64,000 nt of DNA from Diploptera punctata. Lineage: Eukaryota; Arthropoda; Insecta; Blattodea; Blaberidae. Of this stretch, positions 10,698 to 19,297 are shown in pieces; the stretch's first letter is position 1, and each line of letters begins with the position of its first letter. The DNA lies in NCBI GenBank assembly GCA_030220185.1, contig JASPKZ010001268.1, forward strand, positions 1 to 64,000. The letters run 5' to 3'. Made by a program: the position numbers and the translations under genes. Below the pieces are notes generated by a model, which ran no database searches, was not told the origin of the DNA, and saw only the letters and a program-made list of their open reading frames with translations.

Positions 10698-11827
10698 TAC
10701 CAGGGGGTTAAGAGTACGCGGGTAGGGCGGTTAAGAGTACTCACTAGGGCCTGCCTAACAATAGTCACAAACAAATGGACCACTGCCTTCTTAAGCACTA
10801 CAGTCTTCTTGCCACCACTCTTTGCAAATTCCACACTGAATCCAGCTATCAGGGTACGAACCCCGACATCCTGGACAGACAGTTGAATCGTCATCTTTTT
10901 CTTCTTCTTCAGCTGAACTTGAAGATGGTTTAGAGTCATTATTAAACATCAATTCTCTTCTCGCATTTGATTTCCTGTTTGTTAGGCCCGTTTATCTTAC
11001 TTGTCTTTCCTATTGTTTAAAAACTTTTTTTCTGATTTAGCCTGCTCTAATTATTTTCTCTCTCTTTTTTTTTCTTCCAAATGGTTTTTGAAAGGTGATG
11101 ATGTCATGATTTCTGATTTTTGTGCTGGTCTCTGCTTTCTTCGGTTCATAGGGTCTTGCTCTTTATGTTCTGGAAGCGGCAGAATTGGATGAATACTAAC
11201 ATTAATTTTACATTCTTGTTCTGATAAACCTACTGTTTCATTTTCTCCAGCTCTTTGCTCTGCAAATAAAAATAAAAATGTTATTTGTATTTCTTTACGA
11301 TTAAATACAAAACTATGATAAGTTATAACAATTTTGTATCAATATAATATACATCTATATATTAAGAGTAATAAAACACAGTTTTCCACTTAATAGCAAT
11401 AAATGAAAAAAAAAAACAATGTAGCAATGATAACCCCCAATGGAGGCTAAGATACGCAGTGATCAGCTACTGCGTACTCTTTGCCTCACTTGGCGTATTT
11501 CACAAAATAAACCAATAGATTCCAGCACGAAACAGAGAGGTAAATGGTATCTTTACCATGTTGTAGGATATTAAATGTCCATTAATATGATATCTCTTTA
11601 CAAATTATTTTTTTACTCCTTAAGGTAAAAAACAGTTATGCTATATCACACAGAAATTACATAGAAAAGTAAGGAAAGTTAATTTTACCTGGTAGAACGA
11701 AGATAAATGAAGCAGGTCAATTGTAACAGATAAACTGAAACGTAATAATCAGCGTGTTCTGCAGTGCTGCCAATACCATAAAATTTCCCTGCGTACTCTT
11801 AACCGCCTGCGTACTCTTACTACACCA
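10698..11827 (-). mobile_element. pogo/Tigger-like DNA transposon, deletion derivative
   Basis: Both ends carry paired copies of the motif GTTAAGAGTACGC. On the left they are at about 10708-10745, and on the right, inverted, at about 11788-11820. The right end read in reverse is cctggtgtagtaagagtacg, against ccagggggttaagagtacgc on the left. Further copies of AAGAGTACGCA lie at about 10513, 10685 and 11467, possibly transposase-binding sites or another nested copy. The only coding left is the transposase C-terminus. The outermost bases do not match well, so exact ends and TSD are uncertain. Confidence 0.65.
10745..11265 (-). pseudogene. pogo/Tigger-like transposase C-terminus with PHD-like zinc finger
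   Basis: The minus-strand reading gives GENETVGLSEQECKI, then HPILPLPEH, KSEIMTSSPFKNHLEEKK and NARRELMFNNDSKPSSS. A Cys-rich end follows: CPGC, SWIQCGICKEWW, EDC and FVCDYC. Proline-rich text before 'EIMTSSPFKN' and a terminal PHD-like finger are what I expect at the end of insect DDE_1 (pogo/Tigger/jerky) transposases. Internal stops and at least two frameshifts are present, and the DNA-binding and DDE domains are absent. Confidence 0.65.
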
Positions 11828-11829
11828 GG

Positions 11830-12260
11830 ATTCTTAGCCAAATTTTGGAATTCCTTAGATTTGGACAGGTTGCATCTTTCTAAAATTGTCATCGCTGCCA
11901 TTAGAGGATCAATTTCAATTTTAAGAAACCATATTTACAAAATTTCTACTTTATAGTACGTACACTTCAATTAGGCCTACAATTTGATTTTTCTAAATGT
12001 ATTTACAAAATATATTTCATCAATTCCAAAAATTAATTGTCTATATCACTTTGTCGTTGAGGTAATCCTCTAATGAGGAAAGTTGTATCTAATAAAAAAA
12101 AATTGTTAGTCACATGATATGACGTAATCAGAACTGTAACTGATATTGTGTTTATAAACTTTAGCCTGTTTTTATTCAATCAATAACTAGTGTTGATAAT
12201 GATGTCCTCGCTATCGAAACGCGTTGACTATTTTAATATTATAGCTTGGTGATTTGTGTT
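11830..12260. other. No recognisable feature
   Basis: AT-rich sequence between the pogo-like element and the repeat at 12265. I find no gene. Confidence 0.4.
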
Positions 12261-12264
12261 TTAT

Positions 12265-12630
12265 TACACGCTTTATATTAGCTTGACGTGCATCATCTAT
12301 CTATCTATCTATGTAACGGAATCTTTCAACGCGATTTTCACCCACTTAAAATCATTGGATCGACTTGAAACTTTGTATACTTGTAGAGGACCCGTGACAA
12401 TACAATAATTTCATATTTATTTTCTAAAATCCTGGCCATAATCGTCAGAAAATCAAAAAAGTGTTTTTGTATCAATGTAACGGAATCTTTCAACGCGATT
12501 TTCACCCACTTAGAAACATTGGATCGACTTGAAACTTTGTATACGTGTAGAGGACCCGTGACAATACAATAATTTCATATTTTGTTTCTACAATCCTGGC
12601 CAGAATCATCCGAAAATAAACAAAAATTAA
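12265..12630 (+). repeat. Tandem pair of a 164-bp repeat, possibly Helitron-like end
   Basis: The block starting atgtaacggaatctttcaac at 12311 repeats at 12475 with few changes. It is preceded by acacgctttatattagc and (ATCT)n. A shorter copy in the opposite direction lies at 44100-44190 and shares the same upstream text, so this is a dispersed element. The wording 'gatcgacttgaaactttgta' is the style of non-autonomous Helitron termini, but I cannot show a Helitron 3' hairpin and CTRR end. Confidence 0.55.
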
Positions 12631-12674
12631 AACTAGTATAATAGGTTGCGGACTTGTAGACTTTTTAGTCAATC

Positions 12675-12767
12675 GTTGTAAGAGGTCAGTTGGTAGAGCA
12701 GTGAACTCTTGGTGGTATATAATTTCAGTAATCCATAGGTCGCTGGTTCAAATCCGGCTGGGAGGGG
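12675..12767 (+). pseudogene. tRNA-Tyr pseudogene retaining an intron-like insert
   Basis: A-box GGTCAGTTGGTAGAGCAGTG and B-box GGTTCAAATCCGGCT are both clear. The 3' half, aatccataggtcgctggttc and following, is the tRNA-Tyr 3' half as I know it from insects. About 18 bases between the anticodon region and 'aatccatagg' sit where the tRNA-Tyr intron normally is. The anticodon region reads CTCTTG instead of CTGTAG, and the acceptor stem does not pair, so it is not functional. Confidence 0.7.
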
Positions 12768-12879
12768 TTTTTTATAGAAGAGTATTACTTTTAGCTCATA
12801 CTACAATAGTTTCGAATTTAAAGATATTTACATTTTTATCTTATTCTGTAAAATATTAAAACTAAAAATAAAAAAAATA

Positions 12880-13346
12880 AACATAGTTTAAAAAAAACTA
12901 AAAGAACACGCTTTATTAGAAAACTGAAAAATAAAAAATAATTTTAATATCCAACACGCTTGGGATAAAATTAAAGTGGTCAACAAAAAATCATCTCCAA
13001 CACATATAGAATAAAACTAGAGTTATCTACAAAGAGAAAATAATTTTACCATCAAAAGCGTGGGGTGCTTTTTATTATTTTTACATTTTCTTCTTAGAGA
13101 GCTTACTTTTACCAATATCTGTTTATTATCAAATATATTAATTGACATAAAGCATCCCACGCTTTTTGATGGTAAAATTATTTTCTTTTTGTTGATAACT
13201 CTAGTTTTATTCTATATGTGTTGAAGATGATTTTTTTGTTGACCACTTTAATTTTATCCCAAGCGTATTGGATATTAAAATTATTTTTTATTTTACAGTT
13301 TTCTAATAAAGCGTGTTCTTTTAGTTTTTTTAAACTATTATTTATT
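12880..13346. mobile_element. Foldback element with arms of about 190 bp
   Basis: The sequence from about 12880 to 13075 is repeated in reverse complement from about 13155 to 13346, around an 80-bp AT-rich spacer. Matching landmarks are agaacacgctttattag against its complement near 13310, and ccatcaaaagcgtggg near 13048 against its complement near 13155. Arms differ by a few indels. Frames inside the arms are lysine-rich and look incidental. It is best read as a foldback or MITE-type element. Confidence 0.8.
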
Positions 13347-13785
13347 GTGTGTAATACGCCTTGATATGTTTTTAACAGTACCACTCAGTACATTGTTGTA
13401 ACAACTCTTAGTAACAGACAAACATTTGGTTAGAAATCACCGCTTCGGAATGAAGACGCAAATAAGTAAGTTGTAGCGATTTATTTAACAAGTCGGGTCC
13501 TTGCAATCTGGCGTCAAAGTGGCGAACAAGAATTTCCCACATGTGTCTTATTTTAGGGTTAACATTGTTTTATATGCCGTAAATCATCGCAATATGACCC
13601 ACGACTTTCCTTCCCTTGGGATGGAAGCCACGTGCAGCATTTTTACGCCCTGAAAAATGCACCGATCACAGCCGGAACTTGTGAACCAGAGGCTGTAAGT
13701 AAACAAGTCTACACATTAACATAACTTAAAAAATAATTATATTGCCCACGATACGAGTATATTACGTACAATGCGAGGTTGGGGA
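13347..13785. other. No recognisable feature
   Basis: Mixed-composition sequence. I see no gene, RNA or repeat that recurs in the window. Confidence 0.4.
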
Positions 13786-13787
13786 CT

Positions 13788-13864
13788 TGTTTTTACAGAA
13801 GTGAGGAAATTATTAAAAACCGAGCCATAGCGAGGTTTTTAATTTCCGAGATTCTGTAAAACAC
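13788..13864. repeat. Long perfect-type hairpin (cruciform-prone)
   Basis: TTTTACAGAA ... TTCTGTAAAA encloses GGAAATTATTAAAAACC paired with GGTTTTTAATTTCC, around a 12-base loop (gagccatagcga). Together this is more than 20 base pairs of stem with one short internal mismatch. Confidence 0.7.
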
Positions 13865-14278
13865 TTAACAAACATGAGTTGTACATTATTTTTTGCGCGA
13901 TGGTCTTTTCAAAATAATGAATAACAGTAAAATAACATCTTTGTTGGAAAGATTTGCGTTCATTGTAAACAACAACTGACTAACGTTAACAGTGTGGCCA
14001 GTGTTATACGGTAAATGCCGAAAATAATTTAGTTGAGACCTACAGCAGGCCGTGACGCCCATTAGGTATAAAATTGAGGCAAGTATGAATTTGTTTTACA
14101 TTCTTTCAAATAAAGTTCAGTTCATTTAAAATGCAGTGATTTGTTTCCTTTAATGTATATTAACACTACCTTTTGAATATATTTTTGTATATAATTGTAC
14201 AGCCTTTGAAATAATTGTTGGCGCACAGGTATTTTACAATTGTTATTCATTATATATATATATATATATATATATATA

Positions 14279-14957
14279 CCGGGCTTCCAATATAAACCCG
14301 GACCGGCCTCACGGGGTTTCACCCATCAGGCAGCGCTCTCTCCTCGTCCGCATTTCACTCTGCCAGCCGCTCGTCCTTGAACTAGTCAGTTTACTATCGT
14401 TCGACAAGATAAGACGTCAGCTGACATTAGAGCAGCGCATTTATGTGTGTAAATGTTATTATAAATACGAATCAGCTCGTCGCGTTCGCGAGGAATTTAT
14501 TCGGAACTTCCCTGGACAATTACCTCCTCCCAGATCGACAATCCACGATCTTGTGACTAAATTTGAGACCACTGGTTCAGTACAAAATAAGAAACACACG
14601 CGAAGGTGTACGGTTCTCACCGAAGAAAAATTAGACGAAATTGGCGAAAATTTGGAACGTTCACCACAAAAATCATTACCGAAATTAGGACAACAAGTTG
14701 GGATTTCAGTATCTTCTGCACATACAGCAACAAAATTGTTAAAACTCAAACCTTACAAGTGTACACGTGTTCATTGTCTAAACCAAGGTGATCCCATAGC
14801 ACGTGTGTGGGAGGACAACATTTCCAGCATTTTCTATAAGGTAAGAAACAGTTCAAGGACGGGTGGCAGGCAGGGTGAATTGCGGGAGGAAGAGACAGCA
14901 CTGTGTGCCGGGTGAAACTCCGTGAGGCCGGTCCGGTTTTATATTGGAAGCCCGTTA
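14279..14957 (+). mobile_element. mariner/Tc1-like deletion derivative with 45-bp TIRs
   Basis: The left end, starting CGGGCTTCCAATATAAA at about 14280, and the right end near 14910-14957 are inverted copies over about 45 bp with two or three differences. The element is bordered by TA-rich DNA on both sides, consistent with a TA target. The inside holds only the N-terminal half of a transposase-like frame. It lies directly upstream of a SINE A 3' fragment. Confidence 0.8.
14403..14915 (+). CDS. HTH domain of a mariner/Tc1-like transposase, C-terminus replaced
   Basis: The frame is open for about 170 codons. It reads RRQLTLEQRIYVCKCYYKYE, then REEFIRNFPG, TKFETTGSVQNKKH, LTEEKLDEIG and QQVGISVSSAHTATKLLKLK. 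This fits the paired helix-turn-helix DNA-binding region found in insect mariner-related proteins (Pfam DUF4817-like, from memory). The DDE catalytic part is missing: after DPIARV the sequence jumps to text that would be the C-terminal end of a full element, and it stops in the right TIR. The first in-frame ATG is not obvious, so homology extends upstream of the GTG at 14445. If translated, it could bind transposon ends without cutting. Confidence 0.65.
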   Translation, partial: DKIRRQLTLEQRIYVCKCYYKYESARRVREEFIRNFPGQLPPPRSTIHDLVTKFETTGSVQNKKHTRRCTVLTEEKLDEIGENLERSPQKSLPKLGQQVGISVSSAHTATKLLKLKPYKCTRVHCLNQGDPIARVWEDNISSIFYKVRNSSRTGGRQGELREEETALCAG

Positions 14958-15012
14958 TATGCTATGATCGCTGTGAAAGATCTGCACTCGGGCAGAATTA
15001 CTATGCATGGAT
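14958..15012 (+). mobile_element. SINE family A, 3' fragment
   Basis: Carries the A-family tail (gctatgatcgctgtgaaaga, ctcgggcagaattactatg). The body and head are absent upstream, where the mariner-like element lies. Confidence 0.7.
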
Positions 15013-15116
15013 ATATATGAGCTGTTTCCTTTAATTAATATATACAAATTTATTTATATAACGTAGCCTGGCAACGTGTAGGCATTATAAAAAATAAATA
15101 CGTTATTAAAAAGGTC

Positions 15117-15428
15117 CACCGCTGTGGTCTCGAGGTAGCGTGCTGCCTTGTCACGCAGCGGGCTCGGGTTCGATCCCCAATGGGGGCAGTTTTTCTGGGT
15201 GAGGTTTTTATCGGGGTTTTTCTTCACCTGTAAGACAAAAATCAAGAAAGCTTTAAGGCCCAAACGGTCCCCGAAATCATACGGCCATCATCATCCTTCA
15301 CCGGTGTGGAAAGCAATGGGAAGCTACCACACCTATAATTCCGTGGTAAAGCTGCAAAGCATAGCATGAAAATGCTAAGATTGCAGTGAAAGACTTGCCC
15401 TCGGGCAGAATTACTATGGATGGAAGAT
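15117..15428 (+). mobile_element. SINE family A, full length
   Basis: The tRNA-like head at 15117-15187 has an A-box-like CTCGAGGTAGCGTGCTGCC and B-box GGTTCGATCC. The body contains cctgtaagacaaaaatcaag and ccttcaccggtgtggaaagc. The 3' part has the hairpin CATAGCATGAAAATGCTAAG and a TGCCCTCGGGCA inverted repeat, and ends in ATGGATGGA. The same order is found in reverse at 16665-16972 and 43594-43860, which defines a family of about 310 bp. Confidence 0.85.
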
Positions 15429-16057
15429 TACTTTAATATGAACCGATAAAAGTGACTAATATGTTTGTCTTATTTCGCGTAAATCGTAAAAAAAATCTTA
15501 ATAAATTACTTGTAAAATTCATAATAAATAAATAATTGTGCTGCTACTGTAGACCTGTTTCAAACTGCACTGCATGTACAACAATGCGAAAGATCACTCA
15601 GTCTTCTCAATAAAATAATATACGCGGTTCAACAATAGCATCGCGGTTACTTGGTTACGGCGTGAATAATATTTCAAAATTAGTTTTGATATAAAATGAT
15701 TACAATTTCGCGTTCTTTTAATTCAGGAAAATCGGGATTAACCTTGAACAAGATGAAAACATATTGTTTCACAACCAAATGGGGCCGTGAATTAAACACA
15801 TCGTGTACAAAAGTCGCTAAAATACAAGGTAAGTTAGTTGTATTTAAAACATAAAACAAAGTTAGTGAGTAGAATTAGAGCAGGCGCGTGACTATCTCCT
15901 TTTTTAAGGGTCACTGTCGTTATGGTGAATCTGTTGCGGGCCACGTGATTCGATTTTTTTACCGTATTAAATAGGATCCAGGATAAATCAATTAATTTAT
16001 ACATAAAATCGCTAATATATTAATATGTTATCTTTATTAAAACACTAAATTTTAGAA

Positions 16058-16588
16058 CGAGTAAATGAATTTAATTATTTGGGTTATAATTTAACATTTC
16101 AAGATGAAGCTGATACATCAAAGAAAATCACAAATTTTACAAAAACAACGGGGATAATTAGCAGTATAATGAAACCATCTTTAGTACAGAAGAACACAAG
16201 ATTACGGCTTTATAAGGTTCTCGCAAGACCAGTATTAAGATATGGTAGTGAAGCATGGACAATACGAAGAAGAGATGAAAGCCGAATAACAGCAAATGAG
16301 ATGCGATTTATGCGCCGTACAGCAGGCTACACAACGTGGGACCATAAAAGAAATGAGGACATTATGGAAGAGTTGGATGTAGAACACATTCTTCACCATA
16401 TACAAAACTACCAGAACAACTGGAAAGCCCATCTTCAACGAATGCCATCTCATAGAATTCCAAAAGCCATGCTTCGTTACAGCCCCCAAGGCAAAAGATC
16501 GCTGGGATGTCCAAAAAAAGCGCTGGATGAAAAATTCCTGTTTGAGACCGTAACAGGCCACACGGCCATGGATGATGATTATTATTAA
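16058..16588 (+). mobile_element. LINE fragment, RT C-terminal part
   Basis: A frame open for about 175 codons reads NEFNYLGYNLTFQ, SSIMKPSLVQKNTRLRLYK, LARPVLRYGSEAWTI, NEMRFMRRTAGYTTWDHKR, WKAHLQRMPSHRIPKAM and CPKKALDEKF, and ends in a GATGATGAT tail (MDDDYY). This is the region after the RT active site in RTE-like LINEs. The same family lies on the minus strand at 59837-60364. It is 5'-truncated. Confidence 0.8.
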
Positions 16589-16664
16589 AACACTAGCCAA
16601 TATTTGGTGTCCGCCTAAATAAATTAAATGTGCTTTTATGTTTAGTTGAAAAAATAAAAAAAAT

Positions 16665-16972
16665 ATCCATCCATAGTAATTCTGTCCGAAGGCAGGTCCT
16701 TCACTGAAATCATAGCATTTTCATGCTATGCTTGCAGCTTTACTAGGTAATTGTAGGTGTGGTAGCTTCCCGTTGCTTTCCACACCGGTGAAGGATGATG
16801 ATGATGATGATGACGATGGCCATATGATTTCGGGGACCGATTGGGCCTTAAAGTTTTCCTGACATTTGTCTTACAGGTGAGGAAAAACCCCGATAAAAAC
16901 CTGACCCAGAAAAACTGCCTCGACCGGAGATCGAACCCGGGCCCGCTGCGTGACAAGGCAGCACGCTACCTA
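16665..16972 (-). mobile_element. SINE family A, full length (minus strand)
   Basis: In reverse it has the head (B-box GGTTCGATC at about 16930), the body with ctgtaagacaaatgtcagga, a (GAT)n interruption near 16800, the GAAA-loop hairpin near 16713-16732 and the terminal ATGGATGGAT. It shares the order of the copy at 15117. Confidence 0.85.
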
Positions 16973-17100
16973 AAATAAATAAAATATCCTCAATTCTAGT
17001 ATAACTCAGAGTCGGGTCGAGGGATGAGATGAAACCCCTATATTTATAGCGGTTTGTGAACAACAATGGTGCCGTCACAGGGGCGAATGAATTAAGTTAA
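16973..17100 (-). mobile_element. SINE family C, 3' fragment (minus strand)
   Basis: The text ctcagagtcgggtcgaggga with gatgagatgaaacccctata matches the 3' portion of the C copies at 26192 (plus) and 57912 (minus). The tRNA-like head is absent. Confidence 0.65.
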
Positions 17101-17136
17101 ACGAAAAGGTGATTGACTCTCTATGACAATGCTCTT

Positions 17137-17208
17137 CCATGTGGATGTGAGGCCAGCAGCCGGCTGGCAAGCTAAGAGCCTTCTAGGTCTGTTGCGCCAT
17201 TATTATTA
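17137..17208 (-). mobile_element. Repeat fragment related to 9235-9300
   Basis: catgtggatgtgaggccagc and the following bases are the reverse complement of 9240-9292. Confidence 0.55.
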
Positions 17209-17340
17209 AAGAAAGAAAACAGATTCTCTATAACTGAATTAAATATGTGGATGAAAATACCCAACATAAAAATTTAAAACATCGCTACAGACTTAAGAAA
17301 TCTATATTATATCATATCGTAGGTTGACAAATGAATAATT

Positions 17341-17512
17341 AATATTATTCGTTTTTAAACATCTTAATGATGGACAAATTATATTTGAAAAGAAGGATAT
17401 ATGCCTAGACTTGGGTTTGAACTCAGGACCTTTGATTCTCTATGTCAATGCTCTCCAATTTCTTTTCAAATATAATTTCTCCATCATTAAGATGTTTAAA
17501 AGCGAATAATGT
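17341..17512 (-). mobile_element. tRNA-like cassette C5 with 54-bp inverted arms
   Basis: The left arm (17341-17394) and right arm (17458-17512) are reverse complements over about 54 bp with roughly four differences, both ending at TTGAAAAGAA. Between them lies a 3' half of a tRNA-like sequence on the minus strand: anticodon region CATAGAGAA, then B-box AGTTCAAACCC. The 5' acceptor strand and D arm are missing. It is laid out as a MITE carrying part of a tRNA-like sequence. Confidence 0.75.
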
Positions 17513-17650
17513 TAACATTGAAAGACGCACTACTGGCTTTATAAGTAATGTTTAAATTCCCAATAAAAAGTCTTCTTAATGAAGAAACCGCCATTTGCAA
17601 AAATCGTAGCAACGGCTCGTAGCATTTGGGGTTAGGAAATTAACTATGTA

Positions 17651-17775
17651 TAAGAGAAAAATACGCGTTTAGATTGGAGGTCTAGGTAGCTCACTTTGAT
17701 AAAGCATTGACATAGAGAGTCAACCGTCCTGGGTTCAAACCCCAGTCTAGGCGTATATTTTTCTTTTCAAATATA
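17651..17775 (+). mobile_element. tRNA-like cassette C6 with inverted arms
   Basis: The 73-base core at 17680-17752 folds as a cloverleaf: acceptor GTCTAGG with TCTAGGC, anticodon stem TTGAC/GTCAA with loop ATAGAGA (AGA at the anticodon position), and T arm CTGGGTTCAAACCCCAG. Arms AGAGAAAAATACGC (left) and GCGTATATTTTTCTTTTC (right) extend the acceptor stem outward. There is no long variable arm, so it is not a normal tRNA-Ser despite the AGA. Confidence 0.75.
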
Positions 17776-17902
17776 GATAAATAATTGCCACATAATTTAA
17801 TTAAATTTGTAAATATCTATTTACTTAGGAATAGGACTTGAAGCACAAAAATTGTAATTTTATGCGCCTAAAATAACGTCCAAATTTAATAAACTGGAAC
17901 AT

Positions 17903-18035
17903 ATTCAGTAGTGGAAAGCAACGGGAAGCAACCACACCTACAATTCCCTAGTAAAGCTGCAAAGCATAGCATGAAAATGCTATGATTGCAGTGAAAGACT
18001 TGCCCTCGGGCGAGAATTACTATGATGGAATATTC
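17903..18035 (+). mobile_element. SINE family A, 5'-truncated, with TSD
   Basis: Begins in the body (gtggaaagcaacgggaagca) and runs through the GAAA-loop hairpin to the tail. It is flanked by AATAAACTGGAACAT (17888-17902) and AATAAAACTGGACAT (18036-18050). The P3 copy 2 site near 60757 is uninterrupted, which supports the boundaries. Confidence 0.75.
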
Positions 18036-18161
18036 AATAAAACTGGACATTTTTGGAACTATAACCATGTTTCAAACCTATTCATTTTACTGCAATTGTG
18101 CTCTGATATTAACAAAATATCACTCAAGTAAGTACATTTATGAAATGAAGGGCAACAACAC

Positions 18162-18223
<62 letters not shown>

Positions 18224-18277
18224 TTAAAAATAAAAATAATAAAATAAAAATGATAATAATAATAAAAATAATAATAA
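18162..18277 (+). repeat. (AAT)n microsatellite
   Basis: An uninterrupted AAT run to about 18223, then an interrupted A/T run to the edge of the inverted repeat at 18278. It is absent from P3 copy 2. Confidence 0.95.
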
Positions 18278-18389
18278 TAATTTTGAATCAATGTCACTCT
18301 TATACTCTGCAAATACACTTCCTAAGTCAGATTTTTCTTACTTAGGAAGTGTATTTGCAGAGTATAAGAGTGACATTGATTCAAAATTA
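18278..18389. repeat. Perfect 50-bp inverted repeat at the 5' edge of a LINE
   Basis: 18278-18327 and 18340-18389 are exact reverse complements, with a 12-base spacer. The right arm is LINE coding sequence (LGSVFAEYKSDIDSK). The left arm is an inverted copy of that truncated 5' edge. Confidence 0.95.
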
Positions 18390-18860
18390 CAAAAATATAA
18401 TAAAATGAATGGGGTAATACGAAGACATTTTGGTAAACAGATGAGGACAGAGACAAAACTAAGATTCATAACATCACATCAAAAGCTGCCCTAAAATATG
18501 GAAGTGAAATTTGGATTTTAAATAAAAGAAACTCTCATAAACTTCAAGTAAGCCAAATGCGCTTCTTACGATCATTGTTAGGAGTTAATAGACTGGATCA
18601 CCAAAGGAACACTATTATCAGAGGAAAACTTGGAGTAACAACAAGTATAATGAAGATAAACAAAGATACCAACAGAATGGAAAAATCATCTGAGAAGAAT
18701 GGCAAGAAATAGACTTCCAAAATTGGCATTCCAATATACCCCAACTGGACATAGGGACCAAGGAAGACCAAAACATCGGTGGAAAGATCAAGACCATCTT
18801 CGCTAGGTTTACCGTACAGGCCACATGGCCTAAAACGAATTTGTTCATGATGATGATGAT
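18336..18860 (+). mobile_element. 5'-truncated LINE with inverted 5' edge
   Basis: Readable as YLGSVFAEYKSDIDSKLQ, GVIRRHFGKQMRTETKLR, then after a frameshift GSEIWILN, then WKNHLRRMARNRLPKLAFQ and RDQGRPKHRWKDQ, ending in a GATGATGAT tail at 18848-18870. It is absent from P3 copy 2 (near 61341: gggcaacaaatgtattatat). Confidence 0.8.
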
Positions 18861-19297
18861 GATGATGATGTTTTATTTATTCTGGCAGAGTTATATAAAG
18901 AAATCTGCAGAAACTGAAAATATTAAAAAAAAAAAAAAGTTAAATATACTTTTAAGTTTTTGAATCCACAGCTAATGTTCCTTCTCTTTCATAATATTAT
19001 CTGCACAGTTTATCAACACATTCCCGTTAGTTAATTACTTTTGTCAGTTTTTTTCTCCCAGAGAAACGTTTTGATGTACCAAGATCGTGTCCAAAAAAAC
19101 CAACTTCCATTTTTAACCGCAAGGCAGAAAAATCCAAGTTAGAATACAGCAGTAGCAACACATTATAGGGAGCATATGGAATCCCTACGTGGGTAAGAGT
19201 TTAGTGAAGTGAGGCGGGACGCGGCGAGGAGGCAGGGTTATCCAATCTACCAATTTATGAATTTTATTGCTTCCCTACAGTTTAAATGAGAGATCTG

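Noticed and set aside
13178..13384. Lysine-rich 68-codon frame
   Set aside because: It lies in one arm of the foldback element; the other arm has the same text with frameshifts.
16235..16600. 121-codon minus-strand frame
   Set aside because: Antisense of the LINE coding at 16058-16588.
18022..18345. Poly-asparagine protein frame
   Set aside because: It is translation of the (AAT)n microsatellite.
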